In this document: positions 57,938-64,000 of the stretch, one piece after another | How positions within the stretch are numbered: position 1 is the stretch's first letter | Layout: each line of letters begins with the position of its first letter | From: Orientia tsutsugamushi | Lineage (GTDB): Bacteria; Pseudomonadota; Alphaproteobacteria; Rickettsiales; Rickettsiaceae | Reading direction: 5' to 3' | Assembly: GCF_900327275.1 (NCBI RefSeq) | Contig: NZ_LS398548.1 | Location: 1,984,001 to 2,048,000, forward strand | DNA: 64,000 nt | Notes under the pieces: generated by a model | Seen by the model: only the letters and a program-made list of their open reading frames with translations | Told to the model about the DNA's origin: nothing | Databases searched by the model: none | Translations under genes and position numbers: made by a program

Positions 57938-57988
57938 TTCGCTTGTACGGTTCTTTGGGAGGAAAAGCGCTTTCGCGCTTACCTACCC
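57920..57988 (+). ncRNA. Group II intron domains V and VI
   Basis: Domain V: GAGCCGTATGCGGAGTAATT then CGCTTGTACGGTTCT, a 35-base hairpin that contains the conserved AGC triad and the two-base bulge. Domain VI follows as GGGAGGAAAAGCGC paired with GCGCTTACCTACCC, with unpaired A residues that could be the branch point. Conserved domain V supports a catalytically competent RNA. Confidence 0.85.
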
Positions 57989-58146
57989 GCTTAAGCTTAT
58001 TTTTCAATGAAGCTTCTAACCTTGAATTCACGTTTTTTTGACTATAATTATTTGATGTTGGTTTGGTAGGCGCGGTTTTTTTTCTTTACTGGGATTTTAT
58101 TTTGATATATTCTTGCCTGATTTTTTTATCTTTCTGAATTACTAAC

Positions 58147-58602
58147 ATGGCAAATCTTATGCAGCAAAAAATTACTCTTCAACAAAAAAAGGCTAGGCTA
58201 ATCATGGATGAGGTTAACCTTAAAATTAAAGAACGTAAAATGCGTACTCGACGTCTTATCGAAATGGGTGGATTAGTTGCTAAAGCTAAGCTTGATCACT
58301 TACCAACAAATACTTTATTTGGTGCAATTGTTTCACTAAAAGAAACTTTAACACAACATCCAAATGTTCAGGATCATTGGACTACAATAGGTAAAGATAT
58401 TTTTGATAAAGAACAGCAAAATAAAGCTGCCGTGATTTTAAAATTTGCCTCTGAACCAGACGAAAACACTAAGCGCCACATTCGCCTTCATGGCTTAAAA
58501 TGGAATAGCTTTCGTCAAGAATGGTGCGGTCATGTTAAGGACATTGAGGCCTTAAAGAATGGCCTTCTCAATGTTCAGTATAAACTAGAGCTTATATCTT
58601 AG
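58147..58602 (+). CDS. traD: Conjugal transfer protein TraD (Ti type)
   Basis: 151 residues. A basic helical N-terminal half (LQQKKARLIMDEVNLKIKER, then KMRTRRLIEMGGLVAKAKLD) is the Ti-type TraD signature, and a C-terminal domain (VQDHWTTIGKDIFDKEQQNK, DENTKRHIRLHGLKWNSFRQ) follows. It is an accessory transfer protein thought to act with TraA at oriT. It is divergent from traA, the normal RAGE/Ti layout. The usual traG/traC neighbours are absent, so the transfer operon ends here. A 5'-truncated copy is at 42346-42609. Confidence 0.87.
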   Translation: MANLMQQKITLQQKKARLIMDEVNLKIKERKMRTRRLIEMGGLVAKAKLDHLPTNTLFGAIVSLKETLTQHPNVQDHWTTIGKDIFDKEQQNKAAVILKFASEPDENTKRHIRLHGLKWNSFRQEWCGHVKDIEALKNGLLNVQYKLELIS

Positions 58603-58699
58603 TTTTTAAATTCTTATACAACAAACGCAGCTTGATAATTTAGCTAATGTAATTTATAAATCATGAGTGTAATACAATTTTCTTAATAATAGTGTGATT

Positions 58700-59266
58700 A
58701 TGAAAATCAGTGATACTAGTGATTCTATCCAAATCTTACCTAACAGCAATAATTTAGCTGAGCTAACAAACTTAGTTCACAATTGTATATTTAACCATAA
58801 AGGTTATAATATTTTGTTCTTGCTTGGATGGGATAACAGCACATATCGAGGCATTCAAGATAAAATTGTGCAGCTTCGTAATACTGAAACAGAAGCAATT
58901 AGGCTTATACGTACTCAAGATGATCTCCCAATATGCTTAGAATATTATTGTATAGAGCAAGGCAAACGAAATGTATTATATACACAAGTAAATTTTGCTT
59001 TTAATACACTAAGATTGATACTAGAGAAGCATTATGATTTATCTATATGGTGCCAACGTTACAAATCTAACCTAACTATTGTATACAATACTCACAATGA
59101 AAATTTACAAAAACAATTAGATGACTTTTTTACTCAACAATGTATGAATCACAATGAAAGCAGCAAATGCATCCATCACAATGAAAGTAGCATTAGTGTT
59201 TTAGATATTGATCAATTTAGAGATTTTATAGGTGATATATTATTAATTGATGATCCAGAACGATAA
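58700..59266 (+). CDS. Unknown protein, GWDNS family (member 1)
   Basis: 188 residues from the ATG at 58700 (an in-frame GTG lies 6 bases upstream). I do not recognise the family. Shared features with member 2 at 59530-60063: an N-terminal helix with ELTNLVHNCIF, a strand LLGWDNSTYRGI, a helix with EAIRLIRTQDDL, a strand ICLEYYC, a strand NLTIVYNTHN and a terminal DIDQFRDFIGDILLIDDPER. Alternating strands and helices suggest an alpha/beta cytoplasmic protein; there is no signal peptide, membrane helix or known motif. The gene lies 97 bases downstream of traD on the same strand, so it may travel with the RAGE. Confidence 0.72.
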   Translation: MKISDTSDSIQILPNSNNLAELTNLVHNCIFNHKGYNILFLLGWDNSTYRGIQDKIVQLRNTETEAIRLIRTQDDLPICLEYYCIEQGKRNVLYTQVNFAFNTLRLILEKHYDLSIWCQRYKSNLTIVYNTHNENLQKQLDDFFTQQCMNHNESSKCIHHNESSISVLDIDQFRDFIGDILLIDDPER

Positions 59267-59356
59267 TATATCTATGCTAAGCAGCTATGCTTCATTCTGT
59301 AAAGCGAAATATATGTTAATGCTATGTTTGTTAGTTAGAAAAAGTTTGCATTCTAA

Positions 59357-59507
59357 CTAGCATAAAGCTTATAGTATTTATTTAGCTCTATGGCAATTTC
59401 TGGTAATTTAAGATATTCAGCAAGAGGTATAAATTCTTGCTGAATACCTAAATCTGCCAGAGATTGAAAAACGCTTAAGCGAATATTGTAAACTAAATAC
59501 TAGCTAG
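59357..59507. pseudogene. Two SpoT-like C-terminal fragments joined head to head
   Basis: On the minus strand 59357-59442 encodes QQEFIPLAEYLKLPEIAIEL (as at the end of the 40656 gene). On the plus strand 59432-59507 encodes ILAEYLNLPEIEKRLSEYCK then LNTS-stop (as at the end of the 43947 gene). The two overlap at TTCTTGCTGAA, a sequence that is nearly self-complementary, so an inversion or recombination joined two copies there. Neither piece is functional. Confidence 0.8.
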
Positions 59508-59529
59508 AATATAGTTTAACTAGTAAATA

Positions 59530-60063
59530 TTATTCGGATGCACAACTTAATATGTCGCCTATACAATCTTTAAATTGATTAGGTGTATAAATATGAATAT
59601 TATCTTCATAGTAAGCAATTCTGTTGTCGTTAGTAAATGTATCTAATTCTGATGGTCTATCTATCAAATCATTATATACAATAGCTAACTCTTTATCAGT
59701 TAATAATTTTTTGCTGCTATTTAGAATAGATTCATTATCATATTTTACTACTATAGGTATGAGATGGTTATGATTGAGCTCTTCTACTGCATATAATGTG
59801 TTATATGTTTTTTTAGAATATTCATAGTGCTCAACTACTGTATACCGTTTTATATCTGAAAAAATATAACTAATTGCCTCTTTTTCTCTGTTACAATCAG
59901 ATTTAGCTTTTTTAATAATATCATTGTATTGGCTATTATCCCACCCAATCAAAAGTAAAGAATTATTACTTTCTTTTTTAAATATAAAATTAGTAGCTAA
60001 CTGTACTATTTCTGTGGAAGTATGATTATTAGCTGAACACTGGTACAAATTGTTTCTATACAT
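59530..60063 (-). CDS. Unknown protein, GWDNS family (member 2)
   Basis: 177 residues from the ATG at 60061-60063 (a GTG lies 6 bases upstream, as in member 1; both loci share the context GTGATTATG). It aligns by eye with member 1: EIVQLATNFIFKKESNNSLL, LIGWDNSQYNDIIKKA, KEAISYIF, YTVVEHYEYSKKTYNTLYA, ELAIVYNDLI and TPNQFKDCIGDIL. It has no known domain. The genes are convergent and flank the head-to-head SpoT fragments. Divergence between the two is high, so the duplication is old or they came from different RAGE copies. Confidence 0.72.
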   Translation of the reverse strand: MYRNNLYQCSANNHTSTEIVQLATNFIFKKESNNSLLLIGWDNSQYNDIIKKAKSDCNREKEAISYIFSDIKRYTVVEHYEYSKKTYNTLYAVEELNHNHLIPIVVKYDNESILNSSKKLLTDKELAIVYNDLIDRPSELDTFTNDNRIAYYEDNIHIYTPNQFKDCIGDILSCASE

Positions 60064-60181
60064 AATCACCCTATTGTTAAGTAAGTTTATATTATAAGTT
60101 TATAAATTATACTAGCTAATTAGCAATAACTTTTTTGTCGCTTAAATATTTTCAATTCAGAATATCAGTTCTAGATTATAT

Positions 60182-61090
60182 TAGACTTCTTTCGAAACTA
60201 GAGAATGATGTAGAATGGTGTTATAAAAATCTAATTTGAAGTAATAATGAAATTAGATCAGATTAAAGAGTTAAAGGATGAAAAATTTCGTCGATTAACA
60301 GGAGTAAGGAAGAGGACATTTTCAAAGATGGTGGATATTTTGAGGAAAGCTGATGGTCTTAAGAAATCAAAAGGTGGACGTAAAAATAAGCTCAATTTGG
60401 AGGAACAGTTGCTGATGGTGTTAGAATACCTTAGAGAATACCGTACTTATTTCCATATAGGTCAGAACTATGGAATTAGTGAAAGTTCAGCATATAAAGC
60501 TGTAAAATGGGTAGAAGACACCCTAGTTAAACACGCAAACTTTGCTCTTCCAGGCCGTAAAGCTTTAATGAAGAGTGATATGAATTATGAAGTAGTCTTG
60601 ATTGATGATACTGAGAGTCCTATAGAAAGACCTAAAAAAAACAAAAATTCTATTATTCAGGAAAGAAGAAAAGGCATACACTAAAAACTCAAATAGTGGT
60701 AGATAAGAAAACGCGCCAAGTAATATGTACAGATTTTTCTAACGGTAAAAAACATGACTTTAGATTATTTAAGAAATCCAAAATTCTTATCCGTCCTAAG
60801 GTAAAAGTGATTACTGATACAGGATATCAAGGCATACAAAAAATTCACAATAATTCTGAATTACCAAAGAAAAAAAGCAAGAAAAATCCTTTAACTAAAA
60901 ATGATAAAAAGAATAATCATAGGTTAGCAGTAGCAAGAGTTGTGAATGAAAACATTATTGGTATGCTAAAACGCTTCAAAATTATTGCTGACAAATATCG
61001 AAATAGACGTAAAAGATTCTCTCTTAGATTTAATTTGATCTCTGGCATTTATAATTTTGAACTACCTTAACCAGTTTCGAAAGAGGCCTA
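60182..61090 (+). mobile_element. IS5-family insertion sequence, complete copy
   Basis: 909 bases including the flanking TA on each side. The ends are TAGACTTCTTTCGAAACTAG on the left and, inverted, TAGGCCTCTTTCGAAACTGG on the right. It contains both transposase frames. It is the likely parent of the type A MITEs, whose sequence equals its right end. The insertion cut the gene fragment at 61091-61267. Confidence 0.9.
60247..61070 (+). CDS. IS5-family transposase, two frames with probable -1 frameshift
   Basis: Frame 1 (60247-60684) encodes an HTH_Tnp_4-like domain (RRLTGVRKRTFSKMVDIL, ISESSAYKAVKWVEDTL) and the first catalytic Asp (VLIDDTESPIERP). Frame 2 (to 61070) encodes the DDE_Tnp_4 part (VDKKTRQVICTDFSNGKKHD, VITDTGYQGIQKIH, VVNENIIGMLKRFK). 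An eight-A run followed by C at 60634-60642 is a classic slippery site. Slipping back one base there reads KKQKFYYSGKKKRHTLKTQI and runs directly into frame 2, which is the standard join in IS5/IS427-group elements. A fused transposase of about 274 residues is expected. Confidence 0.85.
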
Positions 61091-61267
61091 TTTTTGTTCT
61101 AAAACCCATGTTTTTCTTACTCTTCATCTACGGACTATCCATGAGATTTTCAGTTTAAGTCCTATTGTATCTGGATCGTGAATAATTAATAATTTTTCTC
61201 CCTCAGGAATGTTAATTTTATTTAATAACTGCTTTCTAAACTTTGATGATGATGATATTGAAGGCAT
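61091..61267 (-). pseudogene. Truncated unknown gene cut by the IS5 element
   Basis: From ATG 61265-61267 the minus strand reads MPSISSSSKFRKQLLNKINI, PEGEKLLIIHDPDTIGLKLK, ISWIVRR, then a TGA, then RVRKTWVLEQK up to the IS end. About 59 codons survive. I do not recognise it; it is small and basic with a serine-rich start. Confidence 0.5.
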
Positions 61268-61700
61268 AATTACACCACATAATATTAATGTTTGTTATTA
61301 AAATATTACGTTTAATTAAACAGATGATCTATATTATACTTTTTATTTGATAACAAATTTTTATACTAATTTGTTCATAATACATATAACTTAAAAATCA
61401 CTTTTTAATCTCAGGCTGTATATATTTTTCGATCATTAGATTAACCTCTAGATTGAAAACTGGCTCCAAATTCCCTAAAATTTTTTTCAACCTATTTTCA
61501 ACCTTTTGCTTTAATTTTTTTGTTATATTGACAAATATTGCAAATATATTTATAGTTAAAGTTGAAGATTGATTATAAATATTAATAAAAGTTAACACAA
61601 GTTAATAATAGGTTCTATAAAGTGTAGAAGTTAATAAAAATTAACATTTTTTCTTCTTTGTATTTGATATGTCTTTGTAGCTTTATTATTAGGTAATGTT
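61268..61700. other. Repeat-rich gap, possible relic replication region
   Basis: No convincing gene (a 66-codon ORF on the minus strand at 61398-61598 is low-complexity and has no family). A 26-base inverted repeat has one arm at about 61487-61510 (TTTTCAACCTATTTTCAACC) and the other at about 62162-62187. A tandem block at 61588-61645 contains three AAGTTAAYA-type repeats. The block precedes the initiator relic at 61701-62060. Confidence 0.45.
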
Positions 61701-62060
61701 TAATACAAGGCACATTACCTAACTTAACATTGTCTTTAATTATTGTCCTATTTTCAACTTCAATAAAACCTGTGTTTCTTAATTCTACTAAGCATTGCCT
61801 AACTCTTCTTTGACCAACATTTAGCTTATCCTCATAAAGCTGATAACTTTCCTGTGATTCATCTATATCTTTGTTGTAATAGATATGTAGTCTAAATACT
61901 ATAAACGATAAAAGCTGTTTAGATGTTTTGCTTAATGCTTTTCCATTATCTCAAGTTAGCTTTCTCCATTCAGCTGGTATAAAATTTCCAATAAAACGAT
62001 AAAATATTGTGTCATTATTGCTACTGTTATTTTTAATAATATTACAACTATTAGTTAAAA
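61701..62060 (-). pseudogene. Second copy of the plasmid-type initiator, 5' part only
   Basis: Nearly identical to 47401-47740: FIGNFIPAEWRKLT-stop-DNGKALSKTSKQLLS, then the winged helix LNVGQRRVRQCLVELRNTGF and IKDNVKLGNVPCIK, where it ends. There is one in-frame stop (TGG/GGA region) and no start. The DnaA_N-like 3' half is missing. An ATG-led frame MKNVSCSIRFF upstream would join after a shift in a seven-T run. Confidence 0.75.
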
Positions 62061-62355
62061 AAATCGAATACTACAGGACACATTTTTCATCTCCAAAAAT
62101 ACAGGTATAGTAGGTGTTTTAGAAAAAAACTTTTTTACAAATTACCCTAAAATTTTTATGCAAAAGGTCGAAAATAGGTTGAAAAATTTTTTATGCCAAA
62201 CCTACTATATAAATCTTCATACTGATACTATCTGCCTTAGAGGACCAATGTTACATATTGTCTTTCTTACTTTCATTTACCACTTCTATAATTATGAGAG
62301 CAGCATAACATATTTCTTTTTTTATAGCTATTCCTGAACAAAAAAGTAGAATACA
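62061..62355. other. Gap downstream of rpoD
   Basis: 295 bases, no gene. It contains the right arm of the inverted repeat (CAAAAGGTCGAAAATAGGTT at 62161-62180). Confidence 0.45.
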
Positions 62356-64000
62356 TTAATCATTCTCGTTATTACTTAAAGTTTTATTTTTACTACTTAA
62401 AAAACTCTTTAATTTTTTTGATCTAACAGGGTGTTTAAGTTTTCTTAGAGCCTTAGCTTCAATTTGCCTAACTCTTTCTCTTGTTACTTTAAATTCGCCA
62501 CCAACTTCTTCAAGTGTATAATCAGTAGGTAACCCAATGCCAAATCTTAGCCTTAATACTCTTTCTTCTCTAGCTGTAAGAGTTGATAGAGCGCGCGTAG
62601 TAGTCTCACGTAAACTAAATTTGATAGCTTCTTCTATTGGTAATACAGCGTTTTTATCCTCAATGAAGTCTGATAAGCAACTTCCATCTTCTTCACCGAT
62701 AGGGTTTTCTAAACTAACTGGCTCTTTAGCAATTCTCATTACTTTTTTAACCTTGTCTATTGGCATTGACAACTTCTCAGCAATTTCAGAGGCAGTAGGT
62801 TCATAACCTAATTCGTTATGCATTTGCTTGCTAACTCTAACAATCTTGCTGATGGTATCAGCCATGTGAACTGGTATACGAATAGTTCGAGCTTGATCTG
62901 CAACAGCGCGGCTAATTGATTGCCTAACCCACCAAGTAGCACAAGTGGAAAATTTATATCCAAGAAGATAATTGTATTTATCTACAGCCTTCATAAGCCC
63001 GATGTTACCTTCCTGAATTAAGTCTAAAAATGGTAATCCGCGATTAACATATGGTTTAGCAACATGTACTACCAAACGTGTATTAGATTCAACCATTTTC
63101 TTTTTTGCAACTCTAACTTTCCGTTCACCATTTTGAATAGCTTGAATAATTTCTTTAAACCTTTTTAAAGGTAATAACATTGCTTGTTCAATTTCGCTGA
63201 AATAATCAATGGTAGACTTAATAAGGTCTTTTTCCTTGCTTAAAAATTTATTCCACTCATCTTGATGTAATAACTTTACTTTCTGTAACCAATTACTACC
63301 GCTATTATATTGAAATAAGAAATCATGGCGACTTATTTTATATTTTTCCGCAGCTTTAAGCAAATTAATTTCTTTACTAATTATATCTTTATTAACGCTA
63401 TATAATTTGTTTAAAATATTTTTAATGGACTGCTTGTTAAAGTGAATATTACTAACTGCTGCAATTAGTTCTTTTGATAACTCAGTAAATTTTTTACTTT
63501 CCTGATAATTACAGCTAGATTTATGCAATTTAAAATCATGAGCTGCAACTTCAAAAAGCTGAGTTGCTAAGTCAGAAACAACTTGCATCTTATCAAGAAT
63601 TTTAGGCAAAATTTCTGATTCTACCTTGGTTAAAGGTTCATTTTGCAATTCTTCACAATCACCATCAGAATCATAATCCTGTTGGTTATCATCTTCAGGC
63701 TGATCATAAATGTTACTTTCTAGCTCAATAAGATTCCTTACTAATATTCTACTATGAACTAAGTCTTCATACCACTGTATTAAGAGTTTCATAACATATG
63801 GAAGATGGCAAATGAAGTGTATCACTGTTTTTTTTCCTTCTTCCATTTGCTTAGCAAGTTCAATTTCTCCTTCTCTCGAAAGTAAAGTGGTATTGCTCAT
63901 GTCTTTTAGATATGCTCTAACAATATCAGTAGAGTATATATTATCATCTAAATCTTCTTCAAATTCTCCTTCAGTAGCATTAGAAGCTAATGCTACTTCT
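62356..64000 (-). CDS. rpoD: Primary sigma factor RpoD (5' end beyond right edge)
   Basis: The frame is open to the right edge of the window. An internal ATG at 63898-63900 is not the start, because the reading continues upstream as DIVRAYLKDMSNTTLLSREG, which is sigma region 1.2. Region 2 follows with NTRLVVHVAKPYVNRGLPFL, DLIQEGNIGLMKAVDKYNYL, GYKFSTCATWWVRQSISRAV. Region 3 contains VRVSKQMHNELGYEPTASEI and region 4 has LRLRFGIGLPTDYTLEEVGG and VTRERVRQIEAKALRKLKHP. It directs transcription of housekeeping genes. Region 1.1 and the start lie outside the window. Confidence 0.96.
   Translation of the reverse strand, partial: EVALASNATEGEFEEDLDDNIYSTDIVRAYLKDMSNTTLLSREGEIELAKQMEEGKKTVIHFICHLPYVMKLLIQWYEDLVHSRILVRNLIELESNIYDQPEDDNQQDYDSDGDCEELQNEPLTKVESEILPKILDKMQVVSDLATQLFEVAAHDFKLHKSSCNYQESKKFTELSKELIAAVSNIHFNKQSIKNILNKLYSVNKDIISKEINLLKAAEKYKISRHDFLFQYNSGSNWLQKVKLLHQDEWNKFLSKEKDLIKSTIDYFSEIEQAMLLPLKRFKEIIQAIQNGERKVRVAKKKMVESNTRLVVHVAKPYVNRGLPFLDLIQEGNIGLMKAVDKYNYLLGYKFSTCATWWVRQSISRAVADQARTIRIPVHMADTISKIVRVSKQMHNELGYEPTASEIAEKLSMPIDKVKKVMRIAKEPVSLENPIGEEDGSCLSDFIEDKNAVLPIEEAIKFSLRETTTRALSTLTAREERVLRLRFGIGLPTDYTLEEVGGEFKVTRERVRQIEAKALRKLKHPVRSKKLKSFLSSKNKTLSNNEND

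Larger units (their letters stand above)
55663..57988 (+). mobile_element. Group II intron, almost complete
   Basis: About 2.3 kb. The 5' end GTGCGAC is typical. A structured, comparatively GC-rich RNA region follows (55663-56221), then the intron-encoded reverse transcriptase/maturase with an HNH endonuclease (56222-57937), and domain V at 57920-57954 with a domain VI-like hairpin ending near 57988. It lies in the traA-traD intergenic region, in sense with traD and antisense to traA. The only defect seen is an amber codon in the protein gene. The exact 3' boundary is uncertain by a few bases. Confidence 0.88.

Noticed and set aside
61398-61598. 66-codon minus-strand ORF
   Set aside because: Low-complexity Ile/Lys/Asn-rich, overlaps the inverted repeat and direct repeats, and matches no recognisable family.

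Overview
The window is strongly AT-rich DNA from an obligate intracellular Rickettsiales bacterium, and the evidence points to Orientia tsutsugamushi. Reduced but recognisable rickettsial housekeeping genes are interleaved with wreckage of the Rickettsiales amplified genetic element (RAGE), an integrative conjugative element. RAGE traces include TraA/TraD of the Ti type, short SpoT-like (p)ppGpp hydrolases, a remnant histidine kinase, ankyrin and TPR proteins, Rpn/PD-(D/E)XK proteins, and several families of IS debris. The species call is inferred from gene content; no rRNA or typing gene is present.

Region 1 (1-33000) is mostly core genome. It opens with a partial unknown gene, then alaS, gltX, an IscA/ErpA-type gene, argS and a SPOR-domain protein. 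An IS982 relic with a MITE inside it precedes a decayed purC. A leftward block follows: START-domain protein, lipA, sppA, smpB, dapA, ilvE-like aminotransferase, recD2-like helicase, rplS, trmD, a long disordered secreted protein, a PopZ-like (DUF2497) gene and tolC. Then come tRNA-Cys, xerD, a periplasmic thioredoxin-fold protein, SURF1, fabZ, rsmD, radA, an EamA transporter and two tandem DUF3857/transglutaminase-like paralogues. The second paralogue has lost its predicted catalytic histidine.

Region 2 (33000-62300) is RAGE debris. It holds fragments of three group II intron reverse transcriptases, shredded traA pieces, IS5-, IS630- and IS982-type remnants, and palindromic MITEs. Cargo genes include two ankyrin genes, a TPR fragment, a histidine-kinase relic, three SpoT-like loci and two Rpn-family genes. 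A plasmid-type initiator (winged helix plus DnaA_N-like C-terminus) is frameshifted and sits directly upstream of dnaB. dnaB, tRNA-Ser, ndk and rpoD are intact islands in or beside this debris. The best conserved conjugation module is traA(-)/intergenic/traD(+). A nearly complete group II intron has inserted into that intergenic region, where an origin of transfer would be expected. Just beyond traD are two related, oppositely oriented genes of a family I do not recognise.

Region 3 (62356-64000) is the 3' part of rpoD, which runs off the right edge.

I found no CRISPR array and no clearly new multi-gene system. The observations most worth following are the unknown GWDNS pair beside traD, the self-standing TraA-derived primase with its own duplicated leader, the intron/oriT arrangement, the transglutaminase pair and the purC relic.
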